In this document: positions 16,592-25,374 of the stretch, piece after piece | Layout of the letters: each line of letters starts with the position of its first letter | How positions within the stretch are numbered: the stretch's first letter is position 1 | DNA from: Micromonospora endolithica | Lineage (GTDB): Bacteria > Actinomycetota > Actinomycetes > Mycobacteriales > Micromonosporaceae | DNA: 64,000 bases | Reading direction: 5' to 3' | Assembly (NCBI RefSeq): GCF_003626595.1 | Contig: NZ_RBAK01000008.1 | Span: 186,001-250,000 of the forward strand | The notes under the pieces: generated by a model | Told to the model about the DNA's origin: nothing | Databases searched by the model: none | What the model saw: the letters and a program-made list of their open reading frames with translations, nothing else | Position numbers and translations under genes: made by a program

Positions 16592-17512
16592 GTGGCCCGT
16601 CAGTCGTCCCCACGGCCCGACGCCGACGAGCCCGAGCTCGACGACACCACCGGCCCGGCCGATTCCGACACCGGGACCGCGTCGGCCGAGGCGGCTCGCG
16701 CGCTCTGGGACGAGCTGCGCATCGACCCGGTGGAGATCGCCCTGCCCGCCGGCACCGGCTACACCCTGCGGGCATACCGGCCGGCGCGGGAGTTGACCCC
16801 CACCGACGTCACCGAGCGCGATCAGGACGACCCGTTCCTGGCCCGCCGCCAGGTCGTCGACGCCGACGACGAGGACGAGGGCGACGAGGCCGTCGTCATC
16901 CTCGACGAGGACGTGGCGCAGGAGTTCGCCGAGAGCGACGAGGAGGAGGCCCGGTCCCGGCGCGGCGACACCGCCGCCACCGAGGACGAGGACTCCGACG
17001 CCGCCGAGGACTCCGACGCGGGCGACGAGGAGGTGCCGGTCTTCCTGACCCACCGGGGCCGGCTGCTGCTCTTCAAGACTCCTGAGTCTCTGGTCAGTTT
17101 CGTCCGATCCGGCGCGCCCAACGACCTGTCGCAACTGGACAGCTGGAATGAATTGTCCGAACGGGTGGAACCGGCCGACATCGCGCCGCTGGACGAGGAC
17201 GTCTACGAACTCGACCTGGTCGTGGAGAACCTGCGCGGCGGGCACGACAGCTGGGACTCGACGTTGCTCATCGAGGCCGGCGAGGTCGCCCGCGACCTGG
17301 CGTACGCGTTGCGCCTGCCCGCGGTGCTGGACATGCTCTCCGCCGGCTCCAGCCTCGACGACCTGGACGAAGCCCTGCGCGCCACGGTGAACGGCGGCGT
17401 CGGCGGCTTCCTGGGACGACGGCGGCTCCGGAAAATCGGGGCACAAACCGCGAGTCTGGGTTGGCGCACCATTGTCGGCAAGATCTCTGCCGTCGTGGAC
17501 TGGCGCGACTGA
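16592..17512 (+). CDS. Acidic conserved protein of unknown function
   Basis: I do not recognise a family with certainty. The 306-residue protein has a disordered acidic first half: long runs of D and E between about residues 75 and 145. A more ordered region then begins with EVPVFLTHRGRLLLFKTPESLVSFV and ends in a basic tail (GRRRLRKIGAQ). No membrane span or signal peptide is seen. The GTG at 16592 was chosen because GGAGG lies 5 nt upstream; a TAGGGT at 16517 may be the -10. It precedes the transposase-like gene by 64 nt in the same direction. Confidence 0.7.
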   Translation: MARQSSPRPDADEPELDDTTGPADSDTGTASAEAARALWDELRIDPVEIALPAGTGYTLRAYRPARELTPTDVTERDQDDPFLARRQVVDADDEDEGDEAVVILDEDVAQEFAESDEEEARSRRGDTAATEDEDSDAAEDSDAGDEEVPVFLTHRGRLLLFKTPESLVSFVRSGAPNDLSQLDSWNELSERVEPADIAPLDEDVYELDLVVENLRGGHDSWDSTLLIEAGEVARDLAYALRLPAVLDMLSAGSSLDDLDEALRATVNGGVGGFLGRRRLRKIGAQTASLGWRTIVGKISAVVDWRD

Positions 17513-17576
17513 CCCGCACCAGGGAGCATCAGTCACTGGCAGAAAAGACCTGTGTCCCGGGAGGGAGGACGACGCC

Positions 17577-19904
17577 GTGGCGCTCGTGCGCGTGTACTGC
17601 GGTCTGGCCTCGGCGGATCCGGCCGACCGACCGGCCTCGGCCGGTTCGGCGCTGACGTCCGCTGTGGTCGACGACGCGGGTCGTCTGCTGCATGTCTGCG
17701 AGATCGGTGACGACCCCGCCGGCTACGCCCGGCTGGTCGCGCTGCTCGTGGAGCGGTCGGGCGGGCCGAGCGGTGCCGCCATCGCCGCCGACAGCGACGA
17801 CCACACGGTCACCTCACTGCTCAGCGCCGCGGGCCGTCCTCTCGCGATCGCCGACGACGACTCGGTCGACGACTTCGCCGAGCGGTTCGCCGACGACGAC
17901 TCCCTGGAGGAGATGCAGTCGCCGCCGGTCGAGCGCCGCGCCGTCGGTCTGGCCCGGGCCCTACAGGCCGGCGCCCTCTCCGCGGTGACTCTGCCGGCCC
18001 CCCGCGACCTGGCCGGCTACAAGCAGGTGCTGGCCGCGCACGCCGCGCTGGCGAGCGGCCGGCACTCCGCCGCCGTCGCGCTCCGCGAGGTGCTTCGCGA
18101 GCTCTACCCGGCGGCGCTGCGCGCCTACCCCGACCCGGCCGAGTCCGTCTCGCTGGCCGTGCTCGACGCCCTGCCGGAGCCCGGCATGCTGGGCGGCACC
18201 TCGGGCCGAGGTCGCGACGGTTCGGTAGCCACCGACGCCGTGGCGGCACACCTCGCGGCGGAGGGCATCGCCGATGTGGACGAGATCGACGCGGCGGTGA
18301 CCGCCCTGCGGGTCGCGGTGTCGGAGACACCCCGGCGCGCCACCGTCAACCGCGCGCTCACCGCCGCCGTGGCCGAGACCGTACGCCAGGCGGTCGCCTC
18401 GGTCCGCGCCTGTGACGCCGGCTGCGAGGCCCTGGTGGGCGCGCTCGGCGACCGGGCCGGCAGCCCGACCGCGCCGCCCGGCCGCCGGGCCGCGGCCCGC
18501 CGTGGTGAGCCGGTGGCCGACCTGACCCCCACGCCGCCCGCGCCGTCGGGCCTGCGCGCCGTGCGCCCGGCCGAGGCCGAGCCGGTGCCCCCGCCCGGTC
18601 GGCGCAGCCGCCCCGAACCGGTCAGCGGCACCACCCCGCCACCGGCGCCGCGCCCGCTCGGCCCTCCGCCGGTCGCCCCGGCCCCGGTGGCACCACCACC
18701 GGTCGCTCCCGCGCCGCTGACGCCCGCCGCGATGGCCGGTCCCCCGATCTCCGTACCGCCGGCCCGGCCCGAGCCCACGCCGAGCCGGATCGACGGCCCG
18801 ACCAACCGCCCGGTCTCCTCGCCGCCGCCCCCGCCGCCCGGCATCACCCCGATCCCGCCGGCGCAGCGCGGCACCGTGCCTCCCGCCGAGGCGGGCGAGC
18901 CGTTCCGGCCGACCCTGACCACCGCGGCCATCAACAATGCCCGGGCCGAGCGGCAGCGCACCGTGATCCCGCCCCGGCCGAAGATCAACAGTGAGCCCCC
19001 CGCGCCGTCGGGCGGCTTCCGGCCCACCGACCTCAGCGTGCCGGTGCCCACCCCGCGACCCGACCAGGAGTCCGCCGCGCCCGGCTCCCGCGCCAACTGG
19101 CCCCTGGTCAACAACCCGGAGAACCCGGCCGACAGCTCGGCCCGTAACCCGGTGGTCGGCGCGTACGGTGGGCGTGGCGTGGACGCGCCCACCGATCCCG
19201 GCGCGGAGCGTCGGGTCACCCCGCCGTGGCTCGCCGACGATCTGCCGCAGGAGCCACCGATGCTGCGCCTGGTGGAGCCACCGCCGCTCGCCGACCGCGC
19301 GCTGCGCAACGGGCTGACCTCGTCGACCGACCCGCACCTGGAGACGCCTCCGCTGCGGCTCGTCGACCGGGAGGACGCCGGTCGCGGCGCCCGGCCGGTC
19401 CCGCGCGCCGAGCGCCCGTTGGAGCGCCGCCCGGTGCCGCCGGTCGAGCACCGTCCGCCGCCGGTCTCCGACGAGGGCGACGGTGACCTGCTGATCTTCG
19501 CGCAGGCGAAGTCCGCGTGGTTCGTGGGGCACGGCGACGAGAGCGACCTGGAATGGTCGTCCACCGCGGACTCGGGTTGGCAGGCGGCCGAGAAGGTCTC
19601 CCGGCCGGAGGTCGGCGCGGAGACGTCGGCCGGCCTGCCGAAGCGGGTTCCGCAGGCCAACCTGGTGCCGGGTTCCCCGCTGCGCGAGGAACGTCCCCTG
19701 CGGATAGTCCGGGACGCGGCGAGCCTCGCCGAGAACACCACCGGCTACTTCCGCGGCTGGCGCCGGGGACAGGAGATCGGCGGGTTCGCGGTGGGTGGCC
19801 GTCCGGGGCGGGAGTCCGCCGGGGGCTGGGACTTCACCCGTGACACCGGCGACCGGGACGACGACCGGGAGTACGAGTACCGCTCCGCGGGTTACCGCTC
19901 CTGA
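17577..19904 (+). CDS. Inactive IS110-transposase-like protein with proline-rich linker and CvnA-type C-terminal module
   Basis: This 775-residue protein begins with about 200 residues laid out like the RNase H-like DEDD domain of IS110 transposases: a beta strand VRVYCGLAS, then GRLLHVCEIGDDPAGYARLVALL, then LLSAAGRPLAIADDDSVDDF, then a helical section. The positions where IS110 has its D, E and D residues do not hold the catalytic set. Residues 300-640 are proline-rich and probably disordered. The C-terminus has SAWF (about 645), GW (664), GLPKRVPQANLVPG (about 686-699) and YFRGWRRG (723), matching the end of CvnA at 21599. GTG 17577 follows GGGAGGGAGGA by 7 nt. Likely a domesticated transposase-fold protein; function unknown. 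Confidence 0.7.
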   Translation: MALVRVYCGLASADPADRPASAGSALTSAVVDDAGRLLHVCEIGDDPAGYARLVALLVERSGGPSGAAIAADSDDHTVTSLLSAAGRPLAIADDDSVDDFAERFADDDSLEEMQSPPVERRAVGLARALQAGALSAVTLPAPRDLAGYKQVLAAHAALASGRHSAAVALREVLRELYPAALRAYPDPAESVSLAVLDALPEPGMLGGTSGRGRDGSVATDAVAAHLAAEGIADVDEIDAAVTALRVAVSETPRRATVNRALTAAVAETVRQAVASVRACDAGCEALVGALGDRAGSPTAPPGRRAAARRGEPVADLTPTPPAPSGLRAVRPAEAEPVPPPGRRSRPEPVSGTTPPPAPRPLGPPPVAPAPVAPPPVAPAPLTPAAMAGPPISVPPARPEPTPSRIDGPTNRPVSSPPPPPPGITPIPPAQRGTVPPAEAGEPFRPTLTTAAINNARAERQRTVIPPRPKINSEPPAPSGGFRPTDLSVPVPTPRPDQESAAPGSRANWPLVNNPENPADSSARNPVVGAYGGRGVDAPTDPGAERRVTPPWLADDLPQEPPMLRLVEPPPLADRALRNGLTSSTDPHLETPPLRLVDREDAGRGARPVPRAERPLERRPVPPVEHRPPPVSDEGDGDLLIFAQAKSAWFVGHGDESDLEWSSTADSGWQAAEKVSRPEVGAETSAGLPKRVPQANLVPGSPLREERPLRIVRDAASLAENTTGYFRGWRRGQEIGGFAVGGRPGRESAGGWDFTRDTGDRDDDREYEYRSAGYRS

Positions 19905-20083
19905 CCTGCGTCGATCCATGCGGGGTGGCCGTGTTGCCACCCGCTCCGGGATGGCGTGCCACCGGGGTCGTCGCACGCCCCGGGGCGGCTCATTCGACGG
20001 CTTCGCCCCGTAGCACGCCTCGGACACGCTGACGGCTGTCGCCGTGGCCCGGTGCACCGACACCGTTCCCCGGACAGCAGAGC

Positions 20084-20116
20084 GCGCCCGGTGGCAGCGG
20101 GGCTGCCACCGGGCGC
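20084..20116. terminator. Strong hairpin between convergent genes
   Basis: GCGCCCGGTGGCAGC (20084-20098) pairs perfectly with GCTGCCACCGGGCGC (20102-20116) around a 3-nt loop. It lies in the 225-nt gap between the transposase-like gene and the end of the conservon. It is just past the GTPase stop codon and so can end that operon; apart from it I see nothing in the gap. Confidence 0.75.
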
Positions 20117-20129
20117 GGTGCGTCGTCGG

Positions 20130-20744
20130 TCAGGCCGGTGCGACCGCGCGCGAGCGGCGCATCGTCAGCACGTACTCGACGAGTGAGATCAGCACGTGCT
20201 TGGTCGACTCCCGGTTACGGGCGTCACAGGCCACCACCGGCACGTCGTGCGAGATCGCCAGCGCGTCCCGGACGTCCTGCGGGTCGTGGTACTGCATCCC
20301 GTCGAAGCAGTTGATGGCCACCAGGTACGGCAGCCGCCGGTGCTCGAAGAAGTCGATCGCCGCGAAGCAGTCGGCCAGCCGGCGGGTGTCCACCAGCACC
20401 ACGGCTCCGATCGCGCCGCGTACCAGCTCGTCCCACATGAACCAGAACCGGGTCTGACCCGGCGTACCGAAGAGGTACAGGATCAGGTCCCGGTCGATCG
20501 AGATACGACCGAAGTCCATGGCGACCGTGGTCGTCGTCTTGCCCGGCACCTGCCGGGTGTCGTCGACGCCCACACCGGCGGAGGTCATGATGGCCTCCGT
20601 GGTCAGCGGCGTGATCTCCGAGACCGAGCCGACCAGCGTCGTCTTGCCGACGCCGAATCCACCGGCGATAACGATCTTCGCCGACGTCACTCGCCCGCTC
20701 GGGCTCGGCGGGCGGTGCGACATGTCAGAGCCTGCGAAGTCCAC
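20130..20744 (-). CDS. cvnD: Conservon small GTPase-like protein (CvnD)
   Basis: The 204-residue Ras-like P-loop protein has the G1 motif GGFGVGKTTLVGS, a switch region rich in threonine (GKTTTTVAMDFG) and LFGTPGQTRFWFMWD. G4 is degenerate (NCFDG in place of NKxD), typical of this actinobacterial family related to MglA. GTG 20744 was chosen because homologues start MDFA-, as here, and it overlaps the DUF742 gene by 20 nt. It is the last gene of cvnABCD; in Streptomyces, conservon proteins form a membrane-associated G-protein-like signalling complex. Confidence 0.92.
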   Translation of the reverse strand: MDFAGSDMSHRPPSPSGRVTSAKIVIAGGFGVGKTTLVGSVSEITPLTTEAIMTSAGVGVDDTRQVPGKTTTTVAMDFGRISIDRDLILYLFGTPGQTRFWFMWDELVRGAIGAVVLVDTRRLADCFAAIDFFEHRRLPYLVAINCFDGMQYHDPQDVRDALAISHDVPVVACDARNRESTKHVLISLVEYVLTMRRSRAVAPA

Positions 20745-21102
20745 TCAGCACCCTCTCCAGCAGTTCAGTGCCCACCGCGTCGTCCGAGTCGTCCAGGATG
20801 GTCGGCTCGTGGACCGCGACCAGGCCGTCCGTCGCCATGTCGGCGATGAGCACCCGGGCCACGCCGAGCGGAAGCTGCATCCGTGCCGCGATCTCGGCAA
20901 GCGACTGCACGCGTCCGTCACACAGCGCGGCGATGTACTGGTGTTCGCGGCCGCCGCCGACGCTGCCGTTGGCAGCGGCACGACCGCGCACCGTCGTCTC
21001 GACGAGCGCCTCCAGGGCGATGTCGAGTCGGGGGCGGGTACGACCTCGGGTCACGGCGTATGGACGGACCAACGCTCCGGTCGGTTCGTCACGATCGGCC
21101 AT
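20725..21102 (-). CDS. cvnC: Conservon DUF742 protein (CvnC)
   Basis: The 125-residue DUF742 protein starts MADRDEPTGALVRPYAVTRGRT and contains LCDGRVQSLAEIAARMQLPLGVARVLIADM, a winged-helix-like motif. It ends in LLERVLSGLRRL, the near-invariant family tail. ATG 21102 was chosen over the upstream GTG because of the AAGGAGG sequence at a workable distance. The gene lies between cvnB and cvnD; the partner interactions are known only from family work on conservons. Confidence 0.92.
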   Translation of the reverse strand: MADRDEPTGALVRPYAVTRGRTRPRLDIALEALVETTVRGRAAANGSVGGGREHQYIAALCDGRVQSLAEIAARMQLPLGVARVLIADMATDGLVAVHEPTILDDSDDAVGTELLERVLSGLRRL

Positions 21103-21197
21103 GTCGCCGCTCACCTCCTTCGCACCCCGCACCGGCTCTCACCGGTGGCACCCGTTGTCGTTCCCGTCGCCCCGCCGACCTGAGGGTCAGCAGGACG

Positions 21198-21602
21198 TCA
21201 GCCCAGCATGCCCGCGGCCGCACGCGGCTGCGGGGTCAGTGCGTCGCCCACCCGGTCGACGAGCAGGGCCATCTCGTAGCCGACCTGGCCGACGTCGCAG
21301 CTGCGGGCGGCGAGCACGGCGAACGACGAGCCGTCCGAGATGGACATCAGGAACAGGAAGCCGTTGTCCATCTCCACCACTGTCTGCAGCACCGCGCCTC
21401 CCTCGAAGCACCGTGCCGCGCCCTGGGTGAGGCTGACCAGGCCGGACGCGATGGCGGCCAGCTGGTCGGCCCGGTCCCGCGGGAGGTCCCGCGAGGACGC
21501 GAGGAGCAGGCCGTCCGCCGAGACGGCGACCGCGTGCGCGACCCCCGGTACCCGGTCGGCGAAGTTGGCCAGCAGCCAGCCGAGATCCTGCGTACTTGTC
21601 AT
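21198..21602 (-). CDS. cvnB: Conservon roadblock/LC7 protein (CvnB)
   Basis: The 134-residue roadblock/LC7 domain has LGWLLANFADRVPGVAHAVAVSADG at the start and LIDRVGD-type helix (LLVDRVGDALTP) near the end. Roadblock proteins pair with MglA/CvnD-type GTPases and may act as GTPase-activating partners. The ATG overlaps the cvnA stop in ATGA (21599-21602), so its translation is coupled to the sensor. The gap to cvnC is 95 nt. Confidence 0.93.
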   Translation of the reverse strand: MTSTQDLGWLLANFADRVPGVAHAVAVSADGLLLASSRDLPRDRADQLAAIASGLVSLTQGAARCFEGGAVLQTVVEMDNGFLFLMSISDGSSFAVLAARSCDVGQVGYEMALLVDRVGDALTPQPRAAAGMLG

Positions 21603-24600
21603 CGTTCTTGCTCCTTCTGCCCGCTCCCGGCCACCGGGCCTGAGCCAGACTGCGAGGATTGCTGCCCTCCCGGAGTCTCCTCCGGGCTGGTCGGGTTGCC
21701 GTCCGAGGGGTGGCTGCGACCGCGCTGGACGCCGCGGTGGTAGGCGGAGAGCAGCCCACGGACCGCCTCCGGCGTACGCCGCTGCACCGACGTGGTGGGC
21801 TTCTCCACCGCGCCCGGCACCAGCTGGGCCATCGGGGTGCGCTTGGGCAGGCCGGTGGAGGTGGTTGCCGCCACCGGGACCTCGCTGGCCGCGGAAGCGG
21901 CCCGCCAGCCGTCGTCGGCGGCGGTCTGCCAACCGGCGGTGCCCTGTGCCGGCCGGCGCTGGGGGAAGGCGTCGGCGACACCGGGACGGGTGGCTCGGCT
22001 CGCCGGCGTGCCGTTCTCGCGCGGCGCTCCGGCTGTCGGGGTGTCTGCCATCGGTGCGTTACCTGTCGTCCCGGGTGGTGTCTGCGGCACGGCTCGACCA
22101 GCGGTGTCGACCTTGGCGAACTGCTGGGTCGGGGCACCGTTGGTGGCCGCCGGGGTGTCGGCCGTGGTCGCCGACTCCTCCGGGCCCGACCGGCGGGTGC
22201 GGAACCAGGCCGACTCCAGCTCCCGGAAGATCGGCAGCTCCATCGTCTCGTCCGCGTACCGCTGGCGGCTCTGGGCCTGCTGCGGGGTCGTCGGTCGAGC
22301 CGGGGCCGGCGGGGTCGCCGGGGCCGGCCGGGCGGCCGGGCCGGGCGCGGCCGACGGCGTGTTCGACGTCTCGGTGCCGGGCCGGGTGACGCGCGGCAGC
22401 TCGGTGGTCATGTCCAGCGCGGCGGCCAGCCGCTCGGGCACCGCCGGGGCGGCGGTGTCCCGGGGCGGGCCGGCGACCGGCGGCCAGGCCGGCGGCGCCG
22501 AGGCGGCCGGCGAGGGCGAGGGCGAGGGGGTCACCGGACGCTGCGGGAGCGGCGCGGTGGCCGGCGGCGCGGAGTACGGCTGTCCGGAGACCGGCGCCCC
22601 GGAGACCGGCGTCCCCGAGACCGGCGACGCGGAGACCGGCATGCCGGAGACCGGCGGGCTGGACACCGGCGGTCCGGCGTAGTGCGACGGCGGCGCGGAC
22701 ACCGGCGGCGCCGAGTAGGGCCGGGCCTCCGGGCTGCTGGGCAGCTGCCGGGGGATGGTCGGCTGCTGGCCGGTGGCACCCGGCTCGTCACCGGAGCGTC
22801 GCTGCGGCAGCGGGTCGATCGACTGCCCGTTGGTGGTGCGCGGCGCGAACTGGTCACCGCCGTTGCTCTGCCGCGGATTGAAGCCGTCACCGCCCGCCGG
22901 GCGGGGGGTGAACCCGTCGCCGCCGTGGCTGCCGTTCAGCGCGCTCGCGCCGGTCAGGTCGGACCAGGCCGGCATCGAGCGGGCCGGACCGTTGCCGGCA
23001 CCCGAGCCGTTGCGCGGAGCCGGCTCGAAGGGCCGGCCGCCCAGGGTGACCTGGTTGCCGGACTCGCCGGACCGCTGGCTCGGCACGGCCGGGCCGTTGC
23101 CCAGCGCGGGCAGCGCGCCGAACACCGGTGCCGGGCCGGACGACTGCGGGGCGGGCAGCGCCGGGGTGGGGTTACCGCGCCCGGCGAGCGCCCGGGGAAC
23201 CAGCACCGACGTCGGCAGGACGACCTCGGCGACGGTGCCCCGGTCGGTGCCGGGACGCAGCTCCACCTTCACGCCGTGCCGGGAGGCCAGTCGGGCGACC
23301 ACGACCAGACCCATCATCCGGGAGACGGCGACGTCCACCTGCGGGGGCGTGGCCAGCCGCTCGTTGAGGTCGTGGATCTGCTCCGGGCTGATCCCGATGC
23401 CCCGGTCCTCGACGTACAGCGACGCCCGGTCACCGACGCGGCGGGCCTCCACCATGACCTGGGAGTCCGGCGGGGAGAACGCGGTGGCGTTGTCGAACAG
23501 CTCGGCGATCAGGTGCACCAGGTCGTTGACCGCGTGCGCGGCGACCTCGATGTCCCGGTCGATGATCCCGAACTCGATCCGGGTGTAGTGCTCGACCTCG
23601 GACTGTGCCGCCCGGAGCACGTCGATCAGCGCCGCCGGCTCCCGCTGTACGCGGGTGGAGTCGGCACCCGCGAGCACCAGCAGGTTCTCGTCGTTGCGGC
23701 GCATCCGGGTGGCCAGGTGGTCGAGCTGGAACAGCTCGGCCAGCCGGTCCGGGTCCTCCTCGCCGCGCTCCAGCCGGTCCAGGTGGCCGATCAGCCGGTC
23801 GACCAGGATCTGCGACCGGCGGGCCAGGTTGACGAACATCGTCGCGACGGACGAGCGCAGCGCGGCCTGCTCGGCGGCGGTACGCACGGCCTCCAGGTGG
23901 ACCGCGTTGAACGCCTCGGTCACCTGCCCGAACTCGTCCTTGCTGCGGACCGGCAGCGGTTCGGCGATCTGGTTGGCGAGCTGCACCGGGGTGAGCTGGC
24001 CGGTCACCTGCGGATCACGCAGCCGGGCCACCGCCTGGGGCAGCCCGTACTGGGCGATGGACAGGGCGCCCTGCCGCAGGTCGCGCAGCGAGCGGGCCAT
24101 CGAGCGGGCGACCAGGTACGCGAAGAGGATGGCCAGCAGCAGCATGCTCAGCAGCAGGCCGGTCTCCAGGAACACCTCGCGCTGCACGTCGGACCGGAGG
24201 TCGTCGGCGAGGGCGATCACGTCGGTGTCGATCTTCGACTCGACCTTGCGGATCAGGTTGGCCTGGGCCACCACGGCCGCGTCCCACTGGTCGGGCGTGA
24301 AGTTCGCGGCGGCGAGGCTGGTGGCGTTCGACAGGCCGCGGAGCACACCCTCGTAGTTGGTGTACTCACGGGTGTCGGGACCGGCTACGACCTGGCGGTA
24401 GAACTCCTGGTTCTCCGGCCCGGCCACCACGCCGAAGTTCTGCAACGCCTGTTGGTGCGCGGTCAACGTGCCGATGTAGGTGTCGCGCAGGGTCGGCGTG
24501 AGTTCCTTCTGGATGAAGGCCTGGTGCACCACGTCACGCCCGCGGGCGAGGGCGTCCTTGTCGCGGGCGAGGGCGGTCGCCGCGCGCATCTGGTCGCTCA

Positions 24601-25180
24601 GCTCGTTGTCGCCGGCCAACTGGGTGGCCGAGTCGCGCACGGCGATGAGGTTCTCGATGAGTCCCTCGTACAACTGCAACGCCTGCAACGTGCCGAGGCC
24701 GCCGTTGAAGACCTGACTGCGGGTGCCGGGCAGGTCGCTCAGGCTGCGGTCGATGTCCCGGAGCAGGTTGCTGAAGTTGGCCGGCAGGTCCTCGACCTCA
24801 CCCCGCTGCTGCGAGTACGGCCCGCGGGCCGCGTCGACGCGGGCGTTGGCCGTCTGGAACGCCTTCTCGTAGCGGTCCAGATCCTTCGCCTTGGCACCAC
24901 GCGCGCCGAGCAGCCGGACCGACGAGGTCCGCTCGTCCTGCAGCGTGTGCACCAGGTCGCCCGAGTAGCCGACCAGGTTGACCAGGTCACCGGCCCGGTT
25001 GGCGTTGTTGAGCGACTGCAGCTGCTCGACGAGCCCACTGGTACCCACGACGACCGTGGCGATGGTCGGCACGATCATGATCAGACCGAGCTTGGACCAG
25101 ATCGGCATGTCGCGGAGCCGGCCCGCCGGCCGGCGCAGACGCGACAGGAAGGAGCCTGCCGTCTTTGGCCGTTTGCTCAC
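21599..25180 (-). CDS. cvnA: Conservon sensor, nitrate/nitrite-sensing-type histidine kinase-like protein (CvnA)
   Basis: This is 1193 residues. A first membrane span near 30-50 (LGLIMIVPTIATVVVG) and a second near 340-360 enclose an extracellular NIT-like helical domain of about 290 residues; a HAMP linker follows. The ATPase domain has an N-box DNATAFSPP near residue 561 and GIGIS. The kinase core is the atypical Cvn type, with FQLDHLATRMRR as the helix that would carry a phospho-acceptor histidine. From about residue 660 on, a long proline-rich tail includes a 5-residue PVSGx repeat. It ends in SAWF, GW, GLPKRTPMAQLVPG (about 1108-1121) and YHRGVQRG, the module shared with the protein at 17577. 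First gene of the operon. Confidence 0.92.
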   Translation of the reverse strand: MSKRPKTAGSFLSRLRRPAGRLRDMPIWSKLGLIMIVPTIATVVVGTSGLVEQLQSLNNANRAGDLVNLVGYSGDLVHTLQDERTSSVRLLGARGAKAKDLDRYEKAFQTANARVDAARGPYSQQRGEVEDLPANFSNLLRDIDRSLSDLPGTRSQVFNGGLGTLQALQLYEGLIENLIAVRDSATQLAGDNELSDQMRAATALARDKDALARGRDVVHQAFIQKELTPTLRDTYIGTLTAHQQALQNFGVVAGPENQEFYRQVVAGPDTREYTNYEGVLRGLSNATSLAAANFTPDQWDAAVVAQANLIRKVESKIDTDVIALADDLRSDVQREVFLETGLLLSMLLLAILFAYLVARSMARSLRDLRQGALSIAQYGLPQAVARLRDPQVTGQLTPVQLANQIAEPLPVRSKDEFGQVTEAFNAVHLEAVRTAAEQAALRSSVATMFVNLARRSQILVDRLIGHLDRLERGEEDPDRLAELFQLDHLATRMRRNDENLLVLAGADSTRVQREPAALIDVLRAAQSEVEHYTRIEFGIIDRDIEVAAHAVNDLVHLIAELFDNATAFSPPDSQVMVEARRVGDRASLYVEDRGIGISPEQIHDLNERLATPPQVDVAVSRMMGLVVVARLASRHGVKVELRPGTDRGTVAEVVLPTSVLVPRALAGRGNPTPALPAPQSSGPAPVFGALPALGNGPAVPSQRSGESGNQVTLGGRPFEPAPRNGSGAGNGPARSMPAWSDLTGASALNGSHGGDGFTPRPAGGDGFNPRQSNGGDQFAPRTTNGQSIDPLPQRRSGDEPGATGQQPTIPRQLPSSPEARPYSAPPVSAPPSHYAGPPVSSPPVSGMPVSASPVSGTPVSGAPVSGQPYSAPPATAPLPQRPVTPSPSPSPAASAPPAWPPVAGPPRDTAAPAVPERLAAALDMTTELPRVTRPGTETSNTPSAAPGPAARPAPATPPAPARPTTPQQAQSRQRYADETMELPIFRELESAWFRTRRSGPEESATTADTPAATNGAPTQQFAKVDTAGRAVPQTPPGTTGNAPMADTPTAGAPRENGTPASRATRPGVADAFPQRRPAQGTAGWQTAADDGWRAASAASEVPVAATTSTGLPKRTPMAQLVPGAVEKPTTSVQRRTPEAVRGLLSAYHRGVQRGRSHPSDGNPTSPEETPGGQQSSQSGSGPVAGSGQKEQER
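22588..22672. repeat. 15-bp minisatellite inside cvnA
   Basis: A GGAGACCGGC core recurs every 15 bp about six times, encoding PVSGx units in the proline-rich tail of CvnA. The unit length is a multiple of three, so copy-number change would keep the reading frame. Confidence 0.8.
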
Positions 25181-25374
25181 GTCACCGCCCTCGCGATTTC
25201 AGCGTTCGCGCTGCCTCCAGGGCAACGCCCAGCGGCCGACCCGGCGGGTCGGACCATCCGAGATTCCATCACGCCTCCCCGGAAAGAGAAAGCCCAGGTT
25301 GGCCGTGGATCAGGGTGTGATGAGATGTTGATGCGATTTGATAGCAGTCCGTCTGTCCGGAGTAACTGAAGGTT

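Noticed and set aside
24480..24716. Small plus-strand frame inside cvnA
   Set aside because: Lies antisense to the NIT domain of CvnA; no coding support.
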